From Desulfomonile tiedjei (GTDB lineage: Bacteria > Desulfobacterota > Desulfomonilia > Desulfomonilales > Desulfomonilaceae), in assembly GCA_016212925.1 (NCBI GenBank), contig JACRDF010000043.1, forward strand, positions 77,726-141,725: 64,000 nucleotides of DNA, written 5' to 3'. Positions 27,033 through 35,427 of this stretch are shown here, one piece after another. The notes under the pieces were generated by a model. That model was not told where the DNA came from. It saw only the letters and a list, made by a program, of their open reading frames with translations, and ran no database searches. How positions within the stretch are numbered: the stretch's first letter is position 1; the number at the start of each line of letters is the position of its first letter. A program made the position numbers and the translations under genes.

Positions 27033-27464
27033 TTACCCTTCCAGGATAGCCCTTAGTTCTTTAAGCTCTTTCTTGATCTCTATCAGTATGTCCTTGTAGT
27101 CGGAGGACTGCGAAACCGGAGGAGAATTGTTCGATTTGAATTCGACCTCTCCAACCTCTTCCTTGCCTCTGACAGGCTTGGCCGGTTTCTTGGCCTTCCT
27201 TTCCGCGGATGACTGTTTTTTCATCTCTTGCAGGCGTTTCTTCGCACCCGCGATGGTAAACTTTTCATCATAAAGGAGATGCTTGATCTCCATAAGGAGT
27301 TCCAAGTCCTTTTTGTGATAAAGGCGCTGCCGGGCTCTGGTCCGGGTTGGTTTTAGGATCTTGAACTCTGACTCCCAGTACCTCAGAACGTACGGCTCCA
27401 CATCAAGGATTTCACTTACTTCACCGATTTTGAAATACTGTTTCTCCGGAATTGCGATAGCCAT
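27033..27464 (-). CDS. MerR-family transcriptional regulator
   Basis: 143 residues; ATG at 27464 preferred. The N-terminal winged helix reads FKIGEVSEILDVEPYVLRYW, followed by the wing (KPTRTRARQRLYHKKDLELL) and a short dimerisation helix; then a Lys/Ala-rich linker and a C-terminal helix (IEIKKELKELRAILEG). No effector cysteines are present. It follows pheT on the same strand (105 bp), an arrangement I know from deltaproteobacteria; regulatory target unknown. Confidence 0.88.
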   Translation of the reverse strand: MAIAIPEKQYFKIGEVSEILDVEPYVLRYWESEFKILKPTRTRARQRLYHKKDLELLMEIKHLLYDEKFTIAGAKKRLQEMKKQSSAERKAKKPAKPVRGKEEVGEVEFKSNNSPPVSQSSDYKDILIEIKKELKELRAILEG

Positions 27465-27569
27465 AACTCGACCACCCCTCCACATGAGAATCCATCCGAC
27501 CGGACAATTTCATTACCGCAAGGAAATGTGCCTGTTAAGATCCCGACTCTAAACAGCAGCCCGTCGGGA

Positions 27570-29975
27570 TTATTCCCGCATCGTTGCGCCCAGATCGTTG
27601 ATCAGGGCTTGCACGATGCCGTCGTGCACCTCTTGAACTTCCTCGTCGGTCAGCGTCCGATCCTCGGACTGATATCGTATCCGGAAGGCCATACTTTGGC
27701 GCCCCTCCGGAATCGATTCTCCTTGATACAAATCGAATAAGATCACGGAGGCAATAATATCATGCCCAAGATGTGAAATCAAGTGTTTAATGTTATCCCC
27801 TGAACAATTTCTTTCAACGATAATTGATAAGTCCCTTTCGATATAAGGGTAGCGAGGAAGCGGACTGAAAACTCTTTCCTTGCGGCTTTGAATAAACAGA
27901 GGCTCCAGGAGAATCTCAAAAATATGTACCTTTCGGGCCAAATCGTGGTCGCGCATCTTGGATGGGGCCAGCTCGCCCACAAATCCGATGGTCGCACCAG
28001 ACAGCACCAGGTCGGCAGATTTTCCTGGATGGAGAAATGGAATCTTGGAAGGGACAAATGTCGGTTCCGACACTCCGAGGCCAGCACAGAGGTTTTCCAA
28101 CGCGCCTTTTACATCGTAGAAGTCCAGCTCATCCTCTCTGGAAACGTTCCACAACTCCGCATGACGTGCGCCCGTAGCCAGTCCAGCCAGAACCAGATCT
28201 TCCCTGGGAAGCTCCTGGCCTGGAATTAAGGCGAAGACCTTGCCAAGTTCGTAGAGCTTCAGGTCTTCCCACCTGAAATTTACATTCCTTTTCATGGATG
28301 CGAGCAACCCTGGGATCAGAGACGTCCTCATCACCGCGTAATCTTCCGACAACGGATTGATCAGATCCAATGTCGCGCCTGCCGGGTCCCTCGTGGCAAA
28401 CTCTTTTGCAGCCTCTTTGGACACGAATGACATTGTGACGACCTCGGTGTACCCCGAGGCGTTCATCAGCTCGGCGGCCCGGCGAATTCGCTCTTGATGC
28501 TGCCCGGTTCTGTCCGGAGCTGACTGGTACGACGGCATGCTCAGCGGTATATTCTGGAACCCGTGGACCCTTGCAACCTCTTCGGCCAGGTCTACTTCCC
28601 TTTCCAGGTCCCAGCGCCAAGAAGGTGGTATCGCTTGGAGATTCGGCGTTCCTTCCGCTTCCACATTTAGGCCCAGACGCTGAAGGTACCCGGACATCTG
28701 CTTGGACGACAGGTCTGTGCCCAACAGCTCATTCGCTTTATCGACCCTGAGAAGAACCTTCGGCCTCGCAATGGGAACGTGGTATACGTCGAGGTGTCCG
28801 GCAAGGATCGTCCCGCCGGCCAGTCTATGTATCAGATATGCCACTCGGTGAGCCGCCCATAGACTTCCCTCGGGGTCCACGCCACGCTCCATGCGGAATG
28901 ACGCCTCCGTGGACATGCCCAAGGCTTTAGCAGTCCTCCGAATTCCAAATCTCTCGAAACATGCACTTTCAACAAGGACTGAAGATGTGTCGTCTTTTAT
29001 CTCAGAATTCAGCCCGCCCATTATACCTGCCAGAGCCACTGACTTGCGCCCGTCCCGTATCATGAGCGCATTCTCCGGGAGCTTTCGTTCCACGCCGTCG
29101 AGGGTGACAAAGGTTTCTCCCGCGTCGCACCTTCGTACAACGATTTTTGCATCCTGGAGGAACGAGTAGTCAAACGCGTGCAACGGCTGGCCGCATTCAA
29201 GGCAAATCAGGTTAGTGGCATCCACAACGTTGGATATGGGTCGTATCCCGCACCGGGAAAGGCGCAGGCGAATGTCAAAGGGCGACGCTTTGATAGTTAC
29301 CCCTTCCACCATACGGGCCACATAACGCGGACAGAGGTCATAATCAGGAACTTCTATGCTGGCTCGGTCTTGGATTTTGACAGGCCCTTCTTCCAGAGGA
29401 AAATCGGGGATCTTCCACGGCCTATCTGTCAGGGCGCCGACTTCTCTGGCAATTCCGAGCACGGAAAGACAATCCCCTCGATTAGGAGTAACGGAAATCT
29501 CGAGCATCGTGTCTTCTATGAAGGGCAGCGCATCAGGCAACGGAACACCCGTCTTGACGCCTTCTTCCAGCACCAGGATGCCCGAGGCATCGTCGCCCAA
29601 ATCCAGTTCCTTTTCAGAACAGAGCATCCCCGGGGAAGAGATCCCTTTAATCTCGCGCTCGGCTATTTCAAGGCCCGAAGGAAGGACCGTCCCCGGACCT
29701 GCGTAAGGGACTATCTGGCCCACGCGAATATTGGGCGCGGCGCAGACCACTTCGATTTCGCGGCTTCCCAGGCTGATACGCGCCAGGCTCATCTTTTCGG
29801 ACGCGGGATGCGGTGTAATTCCTTCTATCTTGGCCGTTACGACCTTATCCAGGCCTCGGCCCACATGGTTGACCGCTTCGACCTCGATTCCGGCCATGGT
29901 AAGCAGTTCTGCTATCTCTTCCGCGGATTGATCGATTTCCACGAACTCTTTCAGCCAATTGTAGCTGACGAGCAT
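27570..29975 (-). CDS. pheT: Phenylalanine--tRNA ligase, beta subunit
   Basis: 801-residue beta chain of the alpha2-beta2 enzyme. It has the N-terminal tRNA-binding OB domain (about 40-150, KVVTAKIEGITPHPASEKMS), the B3/B4 editing region, the B5 domain, a catalytic-like core (MRTSLIPGLLASMKRNVNFR) and the C-terminal anticodon-binding FDX-ACB domain (FSPLPRYPYIERDLSIIVER). Length is canonical. pheS lies upstream on the same strand, but 384 bp containing a palindromic element separate them, whereas pheST is usually tight. Confidence 0.96.
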   Translation of the reverse strand: MLVSYNWLKEFVEIDQSAEEIAELLTMAGIEVEAVNHVGRGLDKVVTAKIEGITPHPASEKMSLARISLGSREIEVVCAAPNIRVGQIVPYAGPGTVLPSGLEIAEREIKGISSPGMLCSEKELDLGDDASGILVLEEGVKTGVPLPDALPFIEDTMLEISVTPNRGDCLSVLGIAREVGALTDRPWKIPDFPLEEGPVKIQDRASIEVPDYDLCPRYVARMVEGVTIKASPFDIRLRLSRCGIRPISNVVDATNLICLECGQPLHAFDYSFLQDAKIVVRRCDAGETFVTLDGVERKLPENALMIRDGRKSVALAGIMGGLNSEIKDDTSSVLVESACFERFGIRRTAKALGMSTEASFRMERGVDPEGSLWAAHRVAYLIHRLAGGTILAGHLDVYHVPIARPKVLLRVDKANELLGTDLSSKQMSGYLQRLGLNVEAEGTPNLQAIPPSWRWDLEREVDLAEEVARVHGFQNIPLSMPSYQSAPDRTGQHQERIRRAAELMNASGYTEVVTMSFVSKEAAKEFATRDPAGATLDLINPLSEDYAVMRTSLIPGLLASMKRNVNFRWEDLKLYELGKVFALIPGQELPREDLVLAGLATGARHAELWNVSREDELDFYDVKGALENLCAGLGVSEPTFVPSKIPFLHPGKSADLVLSGATIGFVGELAPSKMRDHDLARKVHIFEILLEPLFIQSRKERVFSPLPRYPYIERDLSIIVERNCSGDNIKHLISHLGHDIIASVILFDLYQGESIPEGRQSMAFRIRYQSEDRTLTDEEVQEVHDGIVQALINDLGATMRE

Positions 29976-30124
29976 TTCCTTTTACCCCTCTGTGTAAAAA
30001 TCAGTGTTTGATCGCATGAGCAGAGAAAACTTTTATGCAAAGGATTGTTACCTTAGCTCCGCAGATTTTGCCAATGCCGTGAACACATGGCTTCCAGCCT
30101 CTTCTCTAGGATGCCGCGAGGGAT

Positions 30125-30285
30125 TGTCATTGCGAGGAGTGAAATCCCGCGTTCCGCGGGAAAGCAATCTCATTTTCGGTGGGACGGCCCCGCGTTCTGC
30201 GCGGGGTTGCCCTTCATTCCAACAGACAGGCGAGACGCCTGTCCCACCAGTGGAGATTGCTTCGGGCTACGCCCTCGCAATGACA
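30125..30285. repeat. GCAATGAC-family element between pheS and pheT
   Basis: Begins GTCATTGCGAGGAGTGAAA and ends CCTCGCAATGACAG. The core carries three smaller palindromes (TCCCGCGTTCCGCGGGA, CCCCGCGTTCTGCGCGGGG, GACAGGCGAGACGCCTGTC). Its insertion has widened the pheS-pheT spacer. Confidence 0.85.
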
Positions 30286-30359
30286 GGTTCCTAACATCCC
30301 GTAACGTCAAGCGGAACCAAGGGTCCAGTCCATCATGCAAAAAGTGTCTCCAGGCAATT

Positions 30360-31376
30360 TCATAGCTGACTGAGAAATCTCATATCGTTCTCATAGAAGG
30401 TCCTGATGTCCGGTATCCCGTACTTGAGCATCGCAATCCTTTCGACGCCCATGCCGAAGGCAAAACCGGTGTATATCTCCGGATCGTAGTTCACGAACCG
30501 GTAGAGTTCGGGGTCGACCATTCCCGAACCCAGGATTTCCAGCCAACCGGTGGAAGAACAAGTCCTACAGCCGCTGCCCCCGCAGATCACACACTGTATG
30601 TCCACCTCCGCGGAAGGCTCCGTGAATGGAAAGAAACTGGGGCGAAAACGCAGAGCCACTTTCTCCCCGAAGTACTCGTGCACGAAAGCCGTGAGGACGC
30701 CCTTGAGGTCCGCGAGTGAGATCCCGCGGTCCACCCACAGGCCCTCGACTTGCATGAACATCGGGGAATGAGTGATGTCCGCGTCGCGGCGATAAACTTT
30801 GCCCGGGCAAATTACCCTAACCGGCGGCTTTTGCTTCTCCATCGTTCGGATTTGGACTGGAGAAGTGTGCGTTCTGAGCACCACATTGTCCGAAAAGTAG
30901 AAAGTATCCTGCATGTCCCTAGCCGGGTGGTCCTTGGGGATGTTCAGGGCCTCGAAGTTGTAATAATCAAGCTCTACTTCCGGACCTTCCGCCAACTGGA
31001 AACCGAGCCCTCTGAACACCTCGATAAGCTCATCGGTGACTCTGTGGAGGATATGGCTGCGCCCGAGAATGGACCGCCGACCCGGAAGAGTCACGTCGAT
31101 GAACTCGGACACCAGTTTTTGGCGTTCGGCCTCTTGGCGAATGGCTTCCTCGGCCTGACTGAATTGGTCTTCCAGCTCGGCTTTGATCTGGTTGGCCAAC
31201 TGGCCCAGTTTGGAGCGCTCTTCCGGGTCAAGGTCTTTCAGCCCGCGGAGCACCGAAGTCAACTCGCCTTTGCGGCCAAGCACGCGGACCTTGGCCTCAG
31301 CCAAGATCTTTTCGTCCTTAATGCCACTAATGAGGTCCAAATTCTTTTCTCTGAGCTTTTCAAGATGATCTTTCAT
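30360..31376 (-). CDS. pheS: Phenylalanine--tRNA ligase, alpha subunit
   Basis: 338-residue catalytic chain: an N-terminal coiled-coil that contacts tRNA (about 1-85), then the class II core with motif 1-2 segments (DVTLPGRRSILGRSHILHRV; GLGFQLAEGPEVELDYYNFE), the HTSPVQIRTM strand, and motif 3 FAFGMGVERIAMLKYGIPD near the C-terminus. Length is canonical. Leader control by attenuation is known for enteric pheST; here the 877 bp upstream are filled with repeats, and no Phe-rich leader peptide was recognised. Confidence 0.96.
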   Translation of the reverse strand: MKDHLEKLREKNLDLISGIKDEKILAEAKVRVLGRKGELTSVLRGLKDLDPEERSKLGQLANQIKAELEDQFSQAEEAIRQEAERQKLVSEFIDVTLPGRRSILGRSHILHRVTDELIEVFRGLGFQLAEGPEVELDYYNFEALNIPKDHPARDMQDTFYFSDNVVLRTHTSPVQIRTMEKQKPPVRVICPGKVYRRDADITHSPMFMQVEGLWVDRGISLADLKGVLTAFVHEYFGEKVALRFRPSFFPFTEPSAEVDIQCVICGGSGCRTCSSTGWLEILGSGMVDPELYRFVNYDPEIYTGFAFGMGVERIAMLKYGIPDIRTFYENDMRFLSQL

Positions 31377-31458
31377 GGTGTAGGTCGCCTCTATGAGATG
31401 GTGGCCATTCAGGTCTAAATCGCGAAGCGGAGCGCGATGCCAAACGCATCGAAAATTG

Positions 31459-31656
31459 CGTCATACCAGTTGGCGGTCAAAAAAGTGATCTGGATGGAAG
31501 CGGAATTATTGTCGGCCGTCAAAATCCCCCCTTTCCCCCCTTTACAAAGGGGGGGAAGTCGGGGCATTACCCCCCTTTCCTAAAGGGAGGTTGGGGGGAT
31601 TTTTGATAGGGACCAGATCCAGATATTACCTCTTTGATAGCGCATTGGTATTAGCC
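31459..31656. repeat. Composite inverted element with ATACCAGTT ends
   Basis: Outer ends CATACCAGTTGGCGGTCA and GATAGCGCATTGGTATTAG are inverted copies and match the inner ends at 26.63/26.79 kb. The payload is a C/G-run palindrome (AAAATCCCCCCTTTCCCCCC ... GGTTGGGGGGATTTTT), a type seen in many bacterial genomes. Confidence 0.75.
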
Positions 31657-31748
31657 TCTACAACCGTGGAAACGGCAACAGGGGATTGTACGGGGCTGCC
31701 CTCCGCGTCCGCCCTTTGGTTCAAAACCATCCTTGTTTGGCAAGCGCG

Positions 31749-32053
31749 AGGAGACTGTCTCAAACTCCTTGTGTAAGGGGGTCTTGTAGGGGCGCTTCGA
31801 GAAGCGCCCTGATTGAGGGCGGTTCACGAACCGCCCCTACTACTACACGTGACGCCGGTTGCCGGAAATTTTGTCCGGGTCGCGAAGCGACAGGAGGTGA
31901 TTTCCAGCCTGCGAGTAGCGCCGACAGTCTTTGGACAGGGTAGTGTCCTCGTAACAGCCCCTCTTGTTCCTTCGGAACCCGGAGGCAGTGGCCTCCGGGC
32001 CACCCCGCGTAGCACGATTCCCCAGCACCGATGAATTCTGAGACAGTTTCCGG
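31749..32053. repeat. Composite MITE-like element with ACTGTCTCAAA ends
   Basis: Ends GAGACTGTCTCAAACTCC and GAATTCTGAGACAGTTTCC. The inner payload has a GTAGGGGCGCTTCGAGAAGC module (31786-31840), nearly identical to 45707-45761, plus a GTCGCGAAGCGACAGGAGGT ... CCGGAGGCAGTGGCCTCCGG module that recurs inverted at 50.38-50.54 kb. No gene. Confidence 0.85.
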
Positions 32054-32151
32054 GGGCCGGTCCCCACAAAGGTTCGGACAGGCCTTGTCGGTTGAAGGTC
32101 GGTGCGGAGTCAAGTGCAACGCTTGCAGGAACATAATCTCCCGCCCATCAA

Positions 32152-32184
32152 TAAAAAAGCGGCCTGAGGAGACCGCTGTCTTTT
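32152..32184 (-). terminator. Terminator after rplT
   Basis: On the minus strand the stem AGCGG...CCGCT is followed by TTTTTTATT, 70-100 nt past the rplT stop, fitting a Rho-independent end of the rpmI-rplT transcript. Confidence 0.65.
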
Positions 32185-32253
32185 CGTGAAAGATAGTTCA
32201 CCTGGCGGGCGTTCCAGGCTAAGCCTTCAAGACCCGTTTCCGGCAGACAATCT

Positions 32254-32613
32254 TTAAGCCTCCAGAGCTGCCCTGGCCTGCTGAGTTATGCTGGTAAAGG
32301 CCACGGGATCTGAGACGGCCAAATCTGCGAGGATCTTTCTGTCCAGGGCGATTTGGGCCTTCTTGAGTCCCTCTATCAACCGGTTGTACGGCAGTCCGTT
32401 TGTTCTGGCAGCAGCGCTTATTCTGGTTATCCAGAGGCGCCGAAAGTCCCGCTTTCTTGTTCGACGGTCGCGGTAAGCATAGCATAGGGCTCGTTCGAGG
32501 GTCTCTTTGGCCTGCTTCAAGGTTCTGCTACGACCGCCCACGAAGCCCTTGGCAGCCTTGAGAATTTTCTTTCGCCTCGCTCTGCTGGCGGGGGCACATC
32601 GTGCTCTAGGCAT
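32254..32613 (-). CDS. rplT: 50S ribosomal protein L20
   Basis: 119 residues starting [19 protein letters not shown]. It has the typical basic N-terminal extension ([35 protein letters not shown]) and globular C-terminus ([20 protein letters not shown]). An upstream in-frame extension of 18 codons is ignored as the ATG at 32613 gives the family start. L20 is needed early in 50S assembly and commonly autoregulates its operon. It follows rpmI by 128 bp. Confidence 0.97.
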   Translation of the reverse strand: MPRARCAPASRARRKKILKAAKGFVGGRSRTLKQAKETLERALCYAYRDRRTRKRDFRRLWITRISAAARTNGLPYNRLIEGLKKAQIALDRKILADLAVSDPVAFTSITQQARAALEA

Positions 32614-32741
32614 CACTGACTCCTTCGAGAGAGAAACTGCCGGTGATTCGGCCGGCCGTTTTTTCACACATCGTAATTATGATTTCACCGTCGTGGTTCC
32701 GAACCACTGATAATGTTCCGGTGAACCGGTACCGTGTCAAT

Positions 32742-32939
32742 CTACGCGTAAGGCAAGAGCCTCTTGACATTCACCGAATCGCTGGCGTCTATAAAAGCGC
32801 CTTGCCTGAGCCCTCTTTTCCGCTTGGTGGACTTGCTGGTCAGAATGTGGCTATGGTAAGCCTTCTTTCTCTTGATCTTTCCGCTTTTCAGCACGGTAAA
32901 TCTTTTTGCCGCGCCGCGGCATGTTTTTAGCTTCGGCAT
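32742..32939 (-). CDS. rpmI: 50S ribosomal protein L35
   Basis: 65 residues, MPKLKTCRGAAKRFTVLKSG at the N-terminus and HILTSKSTKRKRGLR in the middle, canonical for L35. It forms the usual rpmI-rplT pair, but infC, which normally precedes it and from whose transcript the pair is expressed, is absent. The 136 bp between it and the SGNH gene upstream contain no recognisable infC remnant. Confidence 0.96.
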   Translation of the reverse strand: MPKLKTCRGAAKRFTVLKSGKIKRKKAYHSHILTSKSTKRKRGLRQGAFIDASDSVNVKRLLPYA

Positions 32940-33075
32940 GTTTCGATCTCCATGTTCCGCGTCGGCGAAGGCCTCTATCCGCGTTCAAGGAATATTAAAC
33001 TTCTTTTTATACCTTATTTGCTTCGCGGAGACAAACTGTTTTGTCAAATCAGGAAAATTTTTCCCAAGGGCAAGT

Positions 33076-34896
33076 TCATCGGAAGAGACTGAGCTGCCGC
33101 AAACGGATAGCCTTTTTTTCGGCTTCCCCTGAAGGAACGTAACGCACATATCGGGCCGGCATTTCCTGCCGGGAGTAGTGTTCATAACCCGGCCATTGGT
33201 CGTATCCATCCGTCCGGGTCGCACTTACGCTAATCCAATCCTTCCACGCCTTACCGTCCTCGGACATTTCCAACCGCCACTCGGCCGGCACCGCCTGGTC
33301 ATCTGCCCACACTATCCTTAGCCTGGAAATCGGGACCACGGATCCTAGATCCAGGACGACCGCACGCGCTCCGCCTCCCTCGGAGGGAGCCACCTCAAGG
33401 ATGTTAGCCCCGGGGTATCCCTTCAAGATATGCAAGCCTTCATCAGCTGGACGGTTGTTGACAAGGACCTTCGCATCCTTGGAGTAATCCTCCAGGTACG
33501 AATCCGGGGGATTATGAAGAATGTCGCTCCCTTCGAGAGGCAGCCCCATTATGCGTGTCTTTACGAGGTTGGCCAACTCTTTTGCTATCACGTAATTCGC
33601 GCCGTTGGTCAGATGACACCAGTCCGTGAAAACCCACCCTTTGGTGCTATCAAAAATACCGGTAAGGTCAGCGACTTCGAAGTTTTCTTCCCGGCATCTC
33701 TTGGTTACCTGTTCCACCAGTTTGTTGTACGTGTCGGCCGCGTCATAGAAGCCTACTTTCTGCATCCCCGTGACCGCTTCTATCCTGTCCTCCATGGGGG
33801 TGCGCTTCTTCTTGCAGTTACGGAACATCGGCTGCAACGCGAGCACATGGGGCACTCGGTCAGTCTCGAGCGTTTTGTGGTAAATCGCTGCAACATCCGC
33901 CACTTGCGCAATGTTTTTGTTCCTGTATTCGATCATTTCCGGAGTGGCGTCTTGCGGATGTGCAGCAATCCCCACTTCTTCCATCAGGGTGCCGGGCCCC
34001 TCTTGTCGGCGCAGAGCAAGCCAGGTAAAAAAATACGTATTCCTCTTCAGCCACAACGTCAGGTAGTTCGTCAGCCCCTTGCTGCCCATATCCATCACGT
34101 CAGTGACTACCTGGAAATATTGCCCTTCCGAGAAGTAGTTCCAATCCTTTAAGGGACGGGCCACTGTATGGACTTCATTTGCGCCGTCCAGGGCCACCAC
34201 GAGGTCCGGCCGGTACAGCCGGAGTTTTGCCAGATATCGCATCAGGTTGTTCTGATACACGTATCCGGGCACACCAGCGTTAATGGCTCTAACCTTTTTG
34301 CCGCTGATCTTCTCACGGACACGCGGGTCCGCGTTGAGGATTTCCTGGATCAGGTGCGGGATGTTCCATCTGAACGTAACTTCGTAAAAATCGGCCACCC
34401 TGTCTGCGGGCGGAACAGGTCCTCGGCCGTACACCACCGATCCGCCGGTCACGATGATCCGATACTCATCGTCCGGCTTCTCGAGCGGAACGCTTTCAAA
34501 GTCTTTGAAGTTCTCGTCGTTTATGTACTCGTAAGAGTTCCCCAAGTGGGTGTCACGCACCGCGACAAAACCGGGAGTGGGTTCGTAACCATATTGCGGA
34601 GCGACAACTTGCGAACTCTGGCGAGCCAATTCCAGGCTTTTGTTCTTGTATGCCTGTCCCACAGGAGAGGCCTTGACCTGCATATACGCGTAGTATTCCA
34701 TAGCGGCCAGGAGCGCCAATACGACAACAGCCAGAAACAATATATAAAGGGCCGCCAGGACGAACCGAACCAGACCGCGCTGCCAGCCGCTCTTTTTTCC
34801 ACTAATGCCTTTCGATTCGGACGGAGGCGATACCCGCGCCGCAGCGGACTCCGTCGTCGAGGAAGGCGTTTCCGCAGAGTGGCGAGGTTCAGTCAT
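33076..34896 (-). CDS. Membrane-anchored SGNH hydrolase with C-terminal discoidin-like domain (copy 2)
   Basis: 606 residues: a Ser/Pro-rich cytoplasmic tail (1-38), one membrane helix (about 47-68, VLAALYILFLAVVVLALLAA), then a periplasmic SGNH/GDSL domain. Block I is VTGGSVVYG (nucleophile Ser), block III-like LDGANEV and block V TDWCHLT (Asp/His pair). Residues about 480-606 form a beta-sandwich resembling an F5/8C carbohydrate-binding module (LDLGSVVPISRLRIVWADD) and end LRQLSLFR. It is a paralogue of the 612-residue gene at 37.7 kb. The family includes polysaccharide acyl-esterases and transferases; the substrate is unknown. It lies 147 bp downstream of the SxtK-like genes. Confidence 0.8.
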   Translation of the reverse strand: MTEPRHSAETPSSTTESAAARVSPPSESKGISGKKSGWQRGLVRFVLAALYILFLAVVVLALLAAMEYYAYMQVKASPVGQAYKNKSLELARQSSQVVAPQYGYEPTPGFVAVRDTHLGNSYEYINDENFKDFESVPLEKPDDEYRIIVTGGSVVYGRGPVPPADRVADFYEVTFRWNIPHLIQEILNADPRVREKISGKKVRAINAGVPGYVYQNNLMRYLAKLRLYRPDLVVALDGANEVHTVARPLKDWNYFSEGQYFQVVTDVMDMGSKGLTNYLTLWLKRNTYFFTWLALRRQEGPGTLMEEVGIAAHPQDATPEMIEYRNKNIAQVADVAAIYHKTLETDRVPHVLALQPMFRNCKKKRTPMEDRIEAVTGMQKVGFYDAADTYNKLVEQVTKRCREENFEVADLTGIFDSTKGWVFTDWCHLTNGANYVIAKELANLVKTRIMGLPLEGSDILHNPPDSYLEDYSKDAKVLVNNRPADEGLHILKGYPGANILEVAPSEGGGARAVVLDLGSVVPISRLRIVWADDQAVPAEWRLEMSEDGKAWKDWISVSATRTDGYDQWPGYEHYSRQEMPARYVRYVPSGEAEKKAIRLRQLSLFR

Positions 34897-34989
34897 GAGT
34901 TGCTCCTGGAATACTGGTCATAGGCAAGAAAAAACCTTTCCGTTTACAGAAGTGGGGCAGTCCCGCGGCCATCGGCTCCTAAAGAAACA

Positions 34990-35027
34990 CGCGGTGGGAA
35001 CTCCTTTCGCACGGAGTTCTCACCGCG
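34990..35027. repeat. Strong inverted repeat between SxtK-like gene and SGNH copy 2
   Basis: CGCGGTGGGAACTCC / GGAGTTCTCACCGCG around a 7-nt loop. A weak T-rich tail on the minus side (TGTTTCTTT) could make it an attenuator or an mRNA-processing site that lowers expression of the last gene. Confidence 0.6.
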
Positions 35028-35043
35028 GGCTTGCCAGCCAAAC

Positions 35044-35196
35044 TTACATGAATGGGTAGATGAAAGGCGTCAGAATGGGCGAGTTGGCCACCAAAATCGC
35101 GAAAGCCGACAAAATCACGATAAATATGAGAATCGGGGCCAACCAGAACTTCTTGCGCACCTTCATGAAATCCCAAAACTCCGCAACAAGGGACAT
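35044..35196 (-). CDS. SxtK-like (DUF5989) small membrane protein, copy A
   Basis: 50 residues: MSLVAEFWDFMKVRKKFWLA, then a membrane segment (LIFIVILSAFAILVA), ending SPILTPFIYPFM. The ATG at 35196 has GGAGGGAAGGG upstream. It is nearly identical over its first 24 residues to the adjacent copy B, so the pair is a tandem duplication. Family knowledge: such proteins (SxtK in saxitoxin clusters) recur beside NodU-type carbamoyltransferases and SxtJ; function unknown. It probably sits in the inner membrane with SxtJ. Confidence 0.82.
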   Translation of the reverse strand: MSLVAEFWDFMKVRKKFWLAPILIFIVILSAFAILVANSPILTPFIYPFM

Positions 35197-35242
35197 GCAC
35201 CCTTCCCTCCTGCCTGATTCAAGCAGCGTGCAAAACCGCTTC

Positions 35243-35395
35243 CTAGAACAGAGTGTAAATGAAAGGCGCTGCAACCGGCGAACTGGCCGCTAGAATTATG
35301 AAAGCGGACAGAACCACCAGAACTATGAGAATCGGGGCCAGCCAGAATTTCTTGCGCACTTTCATGAAGTCCCAAAACTCTGCAACAAGAGACAT
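35243..35395 (-). CDS. SxtK-like (DUF5989) small membrane protein, copy B
   Basis: 50 residues starting MSLVAEFWDFMKVRKKFWLA, with membrane segment LIVLVVLSAFIILAA and ending APFIYTLF. The ATG at 35395 has AGGAGG upstream at good spacing. It follows the SxtJ-like gene by 32 bp. The two copies agree closely in the cytosolic amphipathic N-terminus and diverge in the periplasmic end (PVAAPFIYTLF against PILTPFIYPFM), as if specialised for two partners, perhaps the two SGNH paralogues (inference). Confidence 0.82.
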   Translation of the reverse strand: MSLVAEFWDFMKVRKKFWLAPILIVLVVLSAFIILAASSPVAAPFIYTLF

Positions 35396-35427
35396 CTATC
35401 TTTCCTCCTGCCCGGTCCAGCCGGTAG

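Noticed and set aside
26833-27099. 88-codon rightward open frame (MKLQKQKKDRGLHDPF region)
   Set aside because: Overlaps the 3' end of the merR gene on the other strand, has no clear ribosome site and no recognisable family.
31500-31605. Terminator of rplT or attenuator of pheS
   Set aside because: The C/G-run palindrome has the wording of a dispersed repeat and is bounded by mobile-type ends; it is too far from both genes.
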